Assembly: GCA_037481715.1 (NCBI GenBank)
Contig: JBBFLD010000003.1
Span: 62,001 to 126,000 of the forward strand
Reading direction: 5' to 3'
DNA length: 64,000 nt
Origin: Rosettibacter sp037481715
Lineage (GTDB): Bacteria; Bacteroidota; Ignavibacteria; Ignavibacteriales; Melioribacteraceae
The notes below the pieces were generated by a model. It had not been told where the DNA came from. It was given only the letters and a program-made list of their open reading frames with translations, and ran no database searches. The first letter of the stretch is position 1. Every line of letters starts with the position of its first letter. A program made the translations under genes and the position numbers. Shown here piece by piece: positions 26,162-34,830 of this stretch.

Positions 26162-29029
26162 TTAATTCCATAACGGTAAAGCACATTTTTTACTGAGATT
26201 TCTCAAAACTTTTTCAAAATCAATCAGAGAAGCTTTCATTATTTCAGAATCTGGATTATGACAGACTAAACATGCGCCAACTGTTAAAATCTTTTTTTGT
26301 TCATCAATTGTAAATGGTCTTACATTATTTCTTGTTGATGAATTATTTTTTCTCTCCTGAAAAAATCCTATCCATGCATCGAGTGGAAGTCCATCATATT
26401 TTGAATTCTTATATTCTGGAATAAATTCCCAGATACCTTTATTGCCTGCAATTTGATAATACAATTTTCCTCTTCCATAACCTAATGCAGTTGGTTCATT
26501 GTGACATGATTTGCAGCTTCTCGATTCTTTTCTGATAGTATGTGAAAATGCAGGTGCAAATAATCTCTTAAAAATTATTTTATCTTTTCTATCATGCTTA
26601 TCTTTATCAATTGTAATTATCATTCCAGGAATAAATGTGCTTATTGTTCTTTTCTCGTTTTCAATCTTAACGCCAAGTGCTGGATAATCTGAAAGAAAAT
26701 CTTTTGAATATTCCTTCCATTCCCCTTTCATTTCTTTGTTATACAATAAATCATATCGAGTTCCATTTTTATTGTATTCAGTATGACATCCTATACATTG
26801 AGGTGACCATGAAGTATGACATGCAATACAACTCAAATCTTTATGAGCCTTTCCAGCAATGCATATTGACAGTGGCTTTTTCATCTTTTCTATTTCATTA
26901 TTTTTCTTTTTGATTAAATAGGCATTACTACCATCAAAAAATGAATTGATAATTGGTTCTCCTGTTTTCTGTACGGTTAAATATTTTCTTTCATCTTGAT
27001 TGTAATTTCTGAGTTCCGCAATCTTTTTTGATTCATAATCAAAATCTATAAGATTTTTTGTTTTTGGCTTATCAATTAAATGACAATCAACGCATTGAAT
27101 TTTTACCTGTTCTTCTTTATGAACATATAAATTTCCATCTCCCATTATTTCTGATGATGTGTGACAATCAATACAAATCATACCTTTATCATGGTGAACA
27201 TCAGAAATCTTTTTAACAAAAATTCTTCCGTCATCTAATTGACGATAATTTTTGTTCCGGATTGTATCTATTGAAAATAATTCAGTTTCATGCCAGCCTT
27301 CATAATTAGTTGAAATTCTTCCTGAACGAGAATGACATCCAAAACAATAATCATTTGAATTTGGCAATTTGATATCAGGATGAAACTCAATCTTATCAAA
27401 ATCTTTTTTCAACAGATTCTGATTATTCCCCCCATCTTTCAATCCCGCAATCTTGTAATTCTGCAAACCTTCAATCTTGTAATCTTGTAATCTTGCAATT
27501 TTGTAATCTTGCAATCTTGCAATTTTGTAATCTCGTAATCTTGCAATTTTGTAATCTTGCAATCTTGCAATTTTGTAATTCTTTAAATACTCCTTCGCAT
27601 CATTAGAATAACTCAGATGACATGCATTGCAGCCTCCCCCACGTGATAATTGATTTATTGGTCCTAACTCTTTCTTTTCATTTGAAAGATGACACGACGC
27701 ACATAAATTTCTTAAGTGAATATCGGCTGGATTGCTTCCTAAATTTTCAACTTTGTAAATATTATTCAGAGAATTACTTTCATCAAAAACAAATTTATCA
27801 ACACTAATTACTCCGCTCATTGTATTCATCAAAGAATTATTAACTTTTTCAATAATTTGTTGATGACATTGAGAAGAACCACATGTTTTCTTTGCCATCA
27901 ACAAATTTCCCGGAATTAAAATCATATTTGAATGAGCTGAATTTTTATCAAGAGTAAAGGGATTTCCCAGATGACATGAAGAACAACCAATTGAACTGTG
28001 TGAATGAGATAATCCTACAACATTACTATGACAGCTTAGGCATCCCTCATATCTTCCCATTACTAAATTAATTTTTGTAGTATCTGAAAAAATTTTTTTG
28101 AATTCTTTAATACTTCCGCTGAAAATATTTTCATAAGGATTGTATTGCCAAGGATATTTTAATTCCCAATTTTCCCCTCTAAAATAAAAACCAATCACAG
28201 TTAACATTAAGTAAAGAAATAAAAATATCAGCAATATTTTCTTAACAAAAGCTGATTGTTTCTTTTGAAAATATCGTAACATAAAAATCAAAGTAAGCAC
28301 AATTAAAACAATAAATAAAAAAATAGAAGGATAAGTCAACCAATGAAGTAATTCCTGCACTCCAACTAAATACCATGGTCCTTTTACAATTGAAGAAAAT
28401 TTATCATGAAGATTAGGTGTTAACAAAAATGAAATAATTACTATTGCAGGTATTAAAATTGAGAAAGTTCTGTTTGAAGGAGTAATGCTTTTTGCATGTT
28501 CAATAATAAAAATGAGCAAAAAGATTGCAGCCGTAGCAATGTGATGAACATAAACAATTTGAAAATTATCTTGTGTGCCAAGAAGAAAGAATGAAATTGT
28601 GTTTCCAATCAACGGAATTTTATCAATCAAATTTTTGAAAATACTTTGAGCAAGAAAACTTTCTGAATCCCCTTTCAAAATAAAACCACTTAGCATTACA
28701 AATACAACCAATAGAGTAGAAACAGTTAGTCGAAACCAAATTCCTTTGCTCACATTTTTTTCCGTATATAATCTTAAATGGTCAATGAAATGAAGTAATG
28801 TAAACACCAAGAAAAATTGTGCACTCCAATAATGTATGCTTCTAATTAACCTTGCGCCTTCATCAATCAGCAGCATTTTAGAAATTGATTCCATTGGCTT
28901 GGAAACATCATAAGGCAGGGCAAGAAAAATGCCCGAGACAATACAAATTAAAATTGATCCAAAAGCATAATTACCAAAAGTCACATTAAAAATTTTAATG
29001 TAATTATTTTCTTTATTCATAAATGACAA
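26162..29029 (-). CDS. Cytochrome b6-type membrane domain fused to a 12-haem periplasmic cytochrome c
   Basis: A 955-residue quinol-linked respiratory fusion. Residues 20-285 hold about seven or eight helices with haem-b ligand pairs H66/H80 (14 apart) and H163/H178 (15 apart, the b6 rather than bc1 spacing), and KGPWYLVGVQELLHW at 216-230, resembling the PEWY quinol-site region. Residues 330-924 carry eleven CxxCH motifs (C330, C349, C443, C467, C562, C619, C646, C734, C745, C839, C920) and one CX4CH (C383-H389), so twelve c-type haems. Residues 482-530 are an octapeptide repeat encoded by an 8-bp DNA satellite between haems 5 and 6. The Rieske gene overlaps its start by 17 bases. The complex probably passes quinol electrons to periplasmic acceptors; the partner is unknown. 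Confidence 0.9.
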   Translation of the reverse strand: MSFMNKENNYIKIFNVTFGNYAFGSILICIVSGIFLALPYDVSKPMESISKMLLIDEGARLIRSIHYWSAQFFLVFTLLHFIDHLRLYTEKNVSKGIWFRLTVSTLLVVFVMLSGFILKGDSESFLAQSIFKNLIDKIPLIGNTISFFLLGTQDNFQIVYVHHIATAAIFLLIFIIEHAKSITPSNRTFSILIPAIVIISFLLTPNLHDKFSSIVKGPWYLVGVQELLHWLTYPSIFLFIVLIVLTLIFMLRYFQKKQSAFVKKILLIFLFLYLMLTVIGFYFRGENWELKYPWQYNPYENIFSGSIKEFKKIFSDTTKINLVMGRYEGCLSCHSNVVGLSHSHSSIGCSSCHLGNPFTLDKNSAHSNMILIPGNLLMAKKTCGSSQCHQQIIEKVNNSLMNTMSGVISVDKFVFDESNSLNNIYKVENLGSNPADIHLRNLCASCHLSNEKKELGPINQLSRGGGCNACHLSYSNDAKEYLKNYKIARLQDYKIARLRDYKIARLQDYKIARLQDYKIEGLQNYKIAGLKDGGNNQNLLKKDFDKIEFHPDIKLPNSNDYCFGCHSRSGRISTNYEGWHETELFSIDTIRNKNYRQLDDGRIFVKKISDVHHDKGMICIDCHTSSEIMGDGNLYVHKEEQVKIQCVDCHLIDKPKTKNLIDFDYESKKIAELRNYNQDERKYLTVQKTGEPIINSFFDGSNAYLIKKKNNEIEKMKKPLSICIAGKAHKDLSCIACHTSWSPQCIGCHTEYNKNGTRYDLLYNKEMKGEWKEYSKDFLSDYPALGVKIENEKRTISTFIPGMIITIDKDKHDRKDKIIFKRLFAPAFSHTIRKESRSCKSCHNEPTALGYGRGKLYYQIAGNKGIWEFIPEYKNSKYDGLPLDAWIGFFQERKNNSSTRNNVRPFTIDEQKKILTVGACLVCHNPDSEIMKASLIDFEKVLRNLSKKCALPLWN
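27441..27584. repeat. 8-bp tandem satellite (AATCTTGY, 18 units) inside the multihaem cytochrome gene
   Basis: The plus strand divides exactly into 18 consecutive octamers, mostly AATCTTGT, AATCTTGC or AATTTTGT. Units near 27441-27472 and the last unit are the most degenerate. Three octamers equal eight codons, so the minus-strand protein shows an eight-residue repeat (DYKIARLQ and variants) across residues 482-530. Loss or gain of one or two units would shift the reading frame before haems 6 to 12. Confidence 0.92.
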
Positions 29030-29402
29030 ACTTTTTTCCTAATTCGTCTGTTATAATTTTTAATTCAACTAAATTTTTTATTGCTGGTCCTGCAGTTACT
29101 TTTCCATCAAGAGTAAATTTAGAACCATGGCATTTACAGACCAATTGATTTGACAGAATATTCTCTATTTTGCAGCCTAAATGTGTACATCTTGAAGAAA
29201 AAACTTTAATTCCCAAATTACTTTTATTGATAATTAATTCATCATAAAATGTTATCCCATTTTCTATCTTTTCGGGCAGAAATATTTTTTTGTTCTGATT
29301 TAATCTTTTTTGTTTATCAGCAGAGAAATATGCAACTGCAAAAAGAGGGATTAAAAGAATTTTATAAAAATATTTTAGAAATTTTTTTCTGGTAATCTTC
29401 AC
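29013..29402 (-). CDS. Rieske 2Fe-2S protein
   Basis: A 129-residue membrane-anchored Rieske protein. The N-terminus KITRKKFLKYFYKILLIPLF is a Tat-like signal anchor with Arg-Lys in place of twin Arg. The cluster motifs are CTHLGC and CKCHGS, including the two cluster Cys, two His and the extra disulfide Cys pair. It starts with GTG two bases after the mobA stop, and its end overlaps the cytochrome b-multihaem gene by 17 bases, so the two are translationally coupled and very likely form one quinol-oxidising complex. It is shorter than bc1 Rieske proteins and compact, like b6f-type or arsenite-oxidase-type forms. Confidence 0.92.
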   Translation of the reverse strand: MKITRKKFLKYFYKILLIPLFAVAYFSADKQKRLNQNKKIFLPEKIENGITFYDELIINKSNLGIKVFSSRCTHLGCKIENILSNQLVCKCHGSKFTLDGKVTAGPAIKNLVELKIITDELGKKFVIYE

Positions 29403-29404
29403 AA

Positions 29405-30025
29405 TCAGAATAATTTTTCTTTTACATATTCAAAATCTTCTGGCGTGTTCATATTAAAAAAGAGGTCATTGAAATAAAATTTTTCGTTTTCAACATCAAC
29501 AATTTCGGCACCAACTCTTTCAATAAAATTTTTCATACTAAAGAAAAAAGATTTTTTTTCTTCATAAAGTTTTTTTGCAATGAAATTAGCATTCAATACC
29601 TGCTCGGCAATAGGCAACAATTTCTTTGAATAAATTCCAATTGAATAATGAATAATTCCTTCGGCTTTAGGAACAACAATTAATTCATCAGTTTCTATTC
29701 TAAGAAGGTGATTAATTAAACTTGAGGTAATAAATGGATTATCACACGAAACAACAAAAATTTTTTCTACATCAAGTTCAGCAAGAGTTGAATGAATTCC
29801 CGAGAGAGGACCAAGATTTGGATAAACATCTTTAATCTTATCTAAGTCTAAGAAATCATAATCTTCAGGAGTGTTTGTGCTAATTACAATTTTTTCGAAA
29901 ATTGAACTAATCCTTTCATACAAAATTTCTATTAAAGTTTTATCGTCAATTTTAAGCAGAGCTTTATTTGTTCCCATTCTCTTACTTAAACCACCCGATA
30001 ATATTACACCTGCAATGTCATACAT
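29405..30025 (-). CDS. mobA: Molybdenum cofactor guanylyltransferase MobA
   Basis: Attaches GMP to molybdopterin to make the guanine dinucleotide cofactor used by DMSO-reductase-family enzymes such as PsrA. The nucleotide-binding loop is LSGGLSKRMGTNKALLKI, and the catalytic acidic motif is SCDNPFI around residue 100. A following NTPEDFEYVKEKLF tail is family-typical. At 206 residues it has usual length. It lies two bases before the Rieske gene and is on the same strand as the psr operon, so the whole 18-30 kb block may be functionally linked although separate transcripts are likely. Confidence 0.92.
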   Translation of the reverse strand: MYDIAGVILSGGLSKRMGTNKALLKIDDKTLIEILYERISSIFEKIVISTNTPEDYDFLDLDKIKDVYPNLGPLSGIHSTLAELDVEKIFVVSCDNPFITSSLINHLLRIETDELIVVPKAEGIIHYSIGIYSKKLLPIAEQVLNANFIAKKLYEEKKSFFFSMKNFIERVGAEIVDVENEKFYFNDLFFNMNTPEDFEYVKEKLF

Positions 30026-30083
30026 AAGATAATTATTAAATGATTTTTCAAATGCAAGATTATGATAAATAATTGAAATAGAA

Positions 30084-30105
30084 AAGGGTGCAAAGCTGCA
30101 CCCTT
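30084..30105 (-). terminator. Hairpin terminator after the 143-residue membrane protein gene
   Basis: AAGGGTGCA-N4-TGCACCCTT is a perfect 9-bp stem with a 4-base loop. On the minus strand it is followed by TTCTATTT, a modest T-rich tail. It lies seven bases beyond the stop of the membrane protein gene and upstream of mobA, separating the two units. Confidence 0.7.
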
Positions 30106-30111
30106 GAAAAA

Positions 30112-30543
30112 CTACTCAGAAGCTGTTTCGACAGGCTTTTTATAAATTAAAGATGTAATTATTCCAAGAATCACATATTGAATAAATCCATAAACAAACC
30201 ACTGGAATGTTAAATAATATGGAAGAGGATAAACCACATACTGATAATAAGCAGCAGGCAGACTCATAAACAGTCCAATATAAATTCCATAACGCAGACC
30301 TTCGAGCCAGCCTTTATTTTCATATCCTTTAACAAAAATAAAGACAAAGAAGAAAGACCAAATTACATCTACTACAATTCCAACCCACATTTTAGCCTGC
30401 ATTTCATCTACAGGGCGAAATACTTTTGATATTTCTTCCTTTGCATATGTTGATGCCAGAATAACATTATGAATCAACATATTGGTTAATTCCAGAACAA
30501 CAAAAACAACTACAAAAGCAATAATCAGTTTCTTTACATTCAT
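30112..30543 (-). CDS. Small four-helix membrane protein of unknown function
   Basis: A 143-residue integral membrane protein with four hydrophobic helices (about residues 5-25, 52-70, 84-100, 112-135). Its loops are short and it has no signal peptidase site or catalytic motif that I recognise. A strong AGGAGG site precedes the ATG. A perfect hairpin terminator follows, so it may be a single-gene transcript or the second gene after the RsbRD-like gene, from which it is separated by 52 bases. It may belong to a DUF family, but I cannot name it. Confidence 0.7.
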   Translation of the reverse strand: MNVKKLIIAFVVVFVVLELTNMLIHNVILASTYAKEEISKVFRPVDEMQAKMWVGIVVDVIWSFFFVFIFVKGYENKGWLEGLRYGIYIGLFMSLPAAYYQYVVYPLPYYLTFQWFVYGFIQYVILGIITSLIYKKPVETASE

Positions 30544-30595
30544 AACTTCCTCCTAATTTTGTTATTATTTTTTAAGGAGAATTAACAGGAATTTT

Positions 30596-31093
30596 TTATT
30601 GATTAAAAAGAAATTTTTTTATTTCCTCTTTTGAGTATTGGGCAGATTCATCGATTTTATTTACTAATTCCTGAATATAACCTTTGGTTATGTAAAAATT
30701 CCCAAGGTCAAAAAAGTTATTCAAAATTGTTATGTATTCAATTGTGTTAACAAAATCTAATCCTTCAAACAATTCTTCTTTCCATGCGATATAGCTCCAG
30801 AAAACTTTTTTAGTTGTATAGAGAGCATAATTTACTTCGGTTAAGGGGAACCCTTCGCGGAATCTTTCTGCGCCTACATTTTCAAAATACTTTTCTGCTT
30901 CAATATTAGAAGCTCCTTTCTTAAGCCAGTCAACAAAATTAAGAAAAACCTTTTCGGCTCTTTCAATAACTTTTGCTTTATCAAACTTCTGGTAGGTCTT
31001 CATAAATTCTGATTGCATCACCTGTTCGTAGTAAGCATTTGACAGGGAGGAAATATTATCTTCGAGGAAATGAATTATTTTTGAAAAATTCAT
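30596..31093 (-). CDS. RsbRD N-terminal domain-like sensory protein
   Basis: A 165-residue all-helical protein resembling the N-terminal sensor domain of RsbR/RsbRD stressosome proteins: the ENVGAERFREGFPLTEVNYA block and the LYTTKKVFWSYIAW helix fit that family by recall. No STAS domain is attached, so it is a stand-alone domain rather than a complete RsbT co-antagonist. An AAGGAGG site precedes the ATG. It could act in a signalling or metal/haem-linked stress pathway; no partner RsbS or RsbT gene is in the window. The family call is moderate. Confidence 0.65.
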   Translation of the reverse strand: MNFSKIIHFLEDNISSLSNAYYEQVMQSEFMKTYQKFDKAKVIERAEKVFLNFVDWLKKGASNIEAEKYFENVGAERFREGFPLTEVNYALYTTKKVFWSYIAWKEELFEGLDFVNTIEYITILNNFFDLGNFYITKGYIQELVNKIDESAQYSKEEIKKFLFNQ

Positions 31094-31167
31094 CTTTCCT
31101 CCTTAATGGTGAAGTTAAATTAATGTAATTATATCATTACAGCAACAATATTTTTTAAATAATGCAT

Positions 31168-31752
31168 TTAATTAAACTGATATATTTTTTCAACAATATA
31201 TTCTTTGCCAGCAGGCAATGGCTGCCATTTTGATTTCAAAACGGCACTAATTATTTCTGATATTTTTTCTTCTGACTTTATTGTGCTGCTTAATATCTTG
31301 TAATTCTTTACTTCACCATTTTCATCAATCAGCAACTCAAATTTTATTATTCCTTTTATTCCTTGATTTACAGGGAGGATTTCTAAAGTTTGTTGAGGAA
31401 AAAATATTATGTTTTCGTCTTTTGCTTTGATTGTCTCTGTTTGACGATTTGTCAACTGTTGATTTGAGTCACCTGATTCATTTAGTGATAAAATTACATC
31501 AGGCAGAATTTCAGGTTCTTCCACAAGAATATTTAATTCAGGCTTTGCAGGTATTGTTTTGGCAGGAAGTGATAATTTTGTTTGTGGTATTTCAAATAAT
31601 TTAATTATCGGCTCTTGGTAATAAGAAATTTTTCTTTGATTGATTTTAACATTTGGCAGAATTAAAAATGAGGCAATTATTAGTAATAGACTCAACACTA
31701 CACTAATCTTAACATTACGCAGATAATAATATTTATCTTCATTTAATTTCAT
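31168..31752 (-). CDS. TonB-like C-terminal domain protein
   Basis: A 194-residue protein with a single N-terminal membrane helix (residues 13-33), a Pro/Glu/Lys-rich periplasmic linker, and a C-terminal TonB-like fold (IKGIIKFELLIDENGEVKNY then VLKSKWQPLPAGKEYIV, ending YQF). This layout matches energy-transducing TonB proteins that couple the proton-motive force to outer-membrane receptors. No ExbB or ExbD genes are adjacent. The TonB-dependent receptor at the window end is a possible client, but no specific link is shown. It sits 15 bases after an exonuclease gene. Confidence 0.72.
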   Translation of the reverse strand: MKLNEDKYYYLRNVKISVVLSLLLIIASFLILPNVKINQRKISYYQEPIIKLFEIPQTKLSLPAKTIPAKPELNILVEEPEILPDVILSLNESGDSNQQLTNRQTETIKAKDENIIFFPQQTLEILPVNQGIKGIIKFELLIDENGEVKNYKILSSTIKSEEKISEIISAVLKSKWQPLPAGKEYIVEKIYQFN

Positions 31753-31767
31753 TTTATTAAAAATTTT

Positions 31768-32457
31768 TCATGCAAAATTCAGGTATTCATTCCAAATTTT
31801 ATATAAGTTATAAGTTGCTCTTACATCTTCGCCGCAGTAAACAGCAATATCTTTAATTCTTCCTGCTTTATATAATTCTTTTACTTCCATTCCAGTTATT
31901 CCTTTTGATTTAGGAGATTGAATTCCAAAAGCATGACAGTAGAAATCGAGATTGAATTTTTTTGTTATTCCATAAAATGTAAGTTGCTCAAGTAAATCGA
32001 TATGATTTGAAGAATCATATTTGCTCTTAATTAAATTTCTGCTTGGTTTTATTTTTAAGAGTGCCGACCTAAGCATTATAAAAGGCACATCAAAATTTTT
32101 TCCATTAAATGTAATAATCTTATCAACTTTTTTAACACAGTCCCAGAAATACGAAATCATCTCTGTCTCTATCATCGATTTGTATGTGGCTTTTCTTTCT
32201 TCGGCTTTCCATTCTTCTTTTTGTTCGCTCTCATATAATACCATTACATTTTCACTTTCTGTATTGAGCATTCCTATTGCAACAATTTTTGCTGTGAAAG
32301 GATACAAACTTAAGTAACGCTTTGCATCTTCAATTTTTTCTTCTCGCTTGATTTCATCTTTTTCCTGTTCTGCATAGCGGAGAATGTATTCCTGCTGAGA
32401 TTCTGATAGTGTGTCAAATTCGTATCCGACAGTTTCAATGTCGAATACAAGATTCAT
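31768..32457 (-). CDS. RNase H-like 3'-5' exonuclease (DEDD type)
   Basis: A 229-residue predicted nuclease of the DNA polymerase B exonuclease-like family. The DEDD residues are visible in LVFDIETVGYEF (Asp and Glu), ITFNGKNFDVPFIM (Asp) and VYCGEDVRATYNLYKIW (Asp). An upstream GTG at 32463 overlaps the AAGAGGTG ribosome site, so the ATG at 32457 is preferred. It may act in repair or RNA turnover; there is no polymerase domain. It is divergent from the acetyltransferase-like membrane protein gene across about 150 bases that hold both promoters. Confidence 0.82.
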   Translation of the reverse strand: MNLVFDIETVGYEFDTLSESQQEYILRYAEQEKDEIKREEKIEDAKRYLSLYPFTAKIVAIGMLNTESENVMVLYESEQKEEWKAEERKATYKSMIETEMISYFWDCVKKVDKIITFNGKNFDVPFIMLRSALLKIKPSRNLIKSKYDSSNHIDLLEQLTFYGITKKFNLDFYCHAFGIQSPKSKGITGMEVKELYKAGRIKDIAVYCGEDVRATYNLYKIWNEYLNFA

Positions 32458-32608
32458 ATGCACCTCTTAAAGTGTGCTAAAAATTAGCAATTTTTTCTTT
32501 TTATAAAAATTAAAAAATATTCTCAGAAAATTTTTATAAATCATTAAAAACACTTTTAACTTGCATAAAAAATATCGAAATTAATTATATAAAAAGCTGA
32601 GATTTATT

Positions 32609-33739
32609 TTGACACAATCGAATCGTGCGCTTTTTATTGATTTATTAAAAGGTATTGCACTTCTAATTATGATTGAAGTGCATGTAGTAAATTCATTACT
32701 TAATCCAGAAATAAAAACTCAGAGCTGGTTTGAAATATTAAATTACATAAATGGATTGGTTGCCCCTGCCTTTACTTTTACATCGGGAATGGTTTTTGTT
32801 CTTTCACTTCAAAAAGGATTGGATGAATTAAGAAGTTTTGGGAAAAAATTTTGGAAAAAATTTGGAAGATTAATTTTGATTTTTCTTGCCGGTTATTCTA
32901 TTCATGCTACTTATTTATCATTAAGAAAAATTTCTAATCCTGCTTACCCACACATGATAAGAGAATTTTTAAGAGTAGACATTTTGCAATGCATTGCAGT
33001 GGGATTAATAATTTTACTTCTTTTGAGACTATTAATAAAGTCAGATAAAATTTATTACAGTACAATCATTCTTCTTGATTTATTTATTCTTGTTTATTCA
33101 CATATAGCATGGCATACTGATTACACAAAATATTTCCCATTAGGAATTGCAAATTATTTCAACAGAAAGTATGGTTCTCTTTTCCCTTTGTTTCCCTGGC
33201 TTGCATTCATTTTCACTGGTGCATTAGTTGGCAAATATTATGTAGAAGCAAAAATTAAAATTGGGGAAGAGAAATTTATAAAAAACATTTTGATAGCTGG
33301 TTCAATCTTCTTTATTACTGGGGTAACATTCTTAAATCTTTTATTCCCAGAATCATGGGTTAATGTAAAACCAAATTATTTTTTCTTTTTACAGAGACTT
33401 GGAATTATTTTGGCTTTACTTAGTCTATGCTGGATTTATCTAAAAAGATTTAAGCAGAATCAATCATTCATTCTCGATGTTAGCAGGGAATCACTTCTTG
33501 TTTACTGGCTGCACTTAAAACTATTGTATTTAAGAATTTGGGAAGGAAAAAATATTATTGATTTATTTGGTCCCACATTAAATATTGTTCAATGCTTGGT
33601 AATAGCATTATTACTTGGAATACTTATGGTCTTAACAGCTAAAGGCTGGGGATATTTGAAAATGAAATATCCCGCAGCTGTATCAAGATTTGTATTTATA
33701 AGTGTAACAATTGCAGTAATTATATTTTTTGTTTATTAA
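32609..33739 (+). CDS. Heparan-alpha-glucosaminide N-acetyltransferase-like membrane protein (DUF1624)
   Basis: A 376-residue membrane protein with about ten helices. The N-terminal block RALFIDLLKGIALLIMIEVH and the following APAFTFTSGMVFVLS region match the YeiB/heparan N-acetyltransferase (DUF1624) family, which transfers acetyl groups across membranes. The start is a TTG at 32609 with only a weak purine-rich site (GCTGAGA), so it is uncertain. It probably acetylates a sugar or lipid in the envelope. It is a lone plus-strand gene between two minus-strand blocks and converges on the threonine aldolase gene. Confidence 0.8.
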   Translation: MTQSNRALFIDLLKGIALLIMIEVHVVNSLLNPEIKTQSWFEILNYINGLVAPAFTFTSGMVFVLSLQKGLDELRSFGKKFWKKFGRLILIFLAGYSIHATYLSLRKISNPAYPHMIREFLRVDILQCIAVGLIILLLLRLLIKSDKIYYSTIILLDLFILVYSHIAWHTDYTKYFPLGIANYFNRKYGSLFPLFPWLAFIFTGALVGKYYVEAKIKIGEEKFIKNILIAGSIFFITGVTFLNLLFPESWVNVKPNYFFFLQRLGIILALLSLCWIYLKRFKQNQSFILDVSRESLLVYWLHLKLLYLRIWEGKNIIDLFGPTLNIVQCLVIALLLGILMVLTAKGWGYLKMKYPAAVSRFVFISVTIAVIIFFVY

Positions 33740-33795
33740 AAAATATTTAACGCAGGTGCGCAAGGATTCAGAAATTATTCTTAAAATTCATTAAC

Positions 33796-34830
33796 TCACT
33801 TTAGAATTTGTTCTATAATTTTGGAAGCCATCTCAATATCATCTTTTGAAACATCCATGTGTGTTACAGCTCTAACAACACCTATTTTTCCGGTTCCAAG
33901 AAGTAAACCATTTTCTTTACATTTTGAAAGAAATGTATCAACCGGAATATTCTTAAGAGAAAAGATTACAATGTTTGTTTCGACCAATTCTAAATCGATG
34001 TTTATATTTTTTATTTGGGAAAGATTGTAAGCAAGTAATTTTGCTTTTTCGTGGTCTTCTTTTAATCTGTTAATATTATTATTAAGAGCATATAAACCAG
34101 CAGCAGCAATAATTCCAACCTGACGCATTCCCCCGCCCCAGGCTTTTCGAACACGATATGCTTCTTGAATAAATGATTTTGAACCTGCGATGATTGAACC
34201 AATTGGTGCTCCCAATCCTTTTGAAAGACAACAAGAAACAGAATCAAAGTACGATGCATATTGTGCAGGTGTTATACCTGTTTCAACAGACGCATTCCAA
34301 ATTCTTGCACCATCGAGGTGCATAAATAAATTATATTTTTTTGCGAGTTCTGATATTGCTTTAATATTGTCGATAGGATTAATTGTGCCCCCTGCACGAT
34401 TGTGTGTATTTTCTATTTCAATTACTTTTGTTCTTGCCATGTAATATGCACCTGCAGGTCTAATCAAAGGCTCAATTTGCTCTGGGGTAAAAATTCCTTT
34501 TTTATTTCCTTCAACTAATGAAAGCTGAATACCGCTTAATGCTGCAGGAGAACCAGATTCATATTGAAAAATGTGAGCATCTTTTTCACAAATAACTTCA
34601 TCACCAGGCTGAGTTAAAACATTAAGACAAATTTGATTTCCCATAACACCGCTTGGGACAAAAAGAGCAGCTTCTTTTCCAAGCAACTCTGCAGCATATC
34701 TTTCAAGCTCATTTGCAGTAGGGTCTTCTTTATAAACATCATCACCAACCTCAGCTTCATACATTGCCTTTCTCATTCCTTCTGATGGTTTTGTAACTGT
34801 ATCACTTCTTAAGTCAATAATTTTTTTCAT
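33796..34830 (-). CDS. GntG-family PLP-dependent aldolase (threonine aldolase-like)
   Basis: A 344-residue pyridoxal-phosphate enzyme that cleaves threonine or related beta-hydroxy amino acids to glycine and an aldehyde. Key regions: IDLRSDTVTKPSEGMRKAM at the N-terminus, ELLGKEAALFVPSGVMGNQ, the PLP-binding LHLDGARIWNASVETG, and SCCLSKGLGAPIGS with the Schiff-base Lys. Length is normal. Downstream, a gap of 56 bases separates it from the convergent membrane protein gene; upstream, 231 bases without recognisable signals separate it from the phosphorelay block. Confidence 0.92.
   Translation of the reverse strand: MKKIIDLRSDTVTKPSEGMRKAMYEAEVGDDVYKEDPTANELERYAAELLGKEAALFVPSGVMGNQICLNVLTQPGDEVICEKDAHIFQYESGSPAALSGIQLSLVEGNKKGIFTPEQIEPLIRPAGAYYMARTKVIEIENTHNRAGGTINPIDNIKAISELAKKYNLFMHLDGARIWNASVETGITPAQYASYFDSVSCCLSKGLGAPIGSIIAGSKSFIQEAYRVRKAWGGGMRQVGIIAAAGLYALNNNINRLKEDHEKAKLLAYNLSQIKNINIDLELVETNIVIFSLKNIPVDTFLSKCKENGLLLGTGKIGVVRAVTHMDVSKDDIEMASKIIEQILK

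Noticed and set aside
27441..27584. Possible CRISPR-like or coiled-coil interpretation of the repeated tract
   Set aside because: Units are contiguous 8-mers without spacers, and the octapeptide repeat follows from the DNA period rather than from a heptad pattern.
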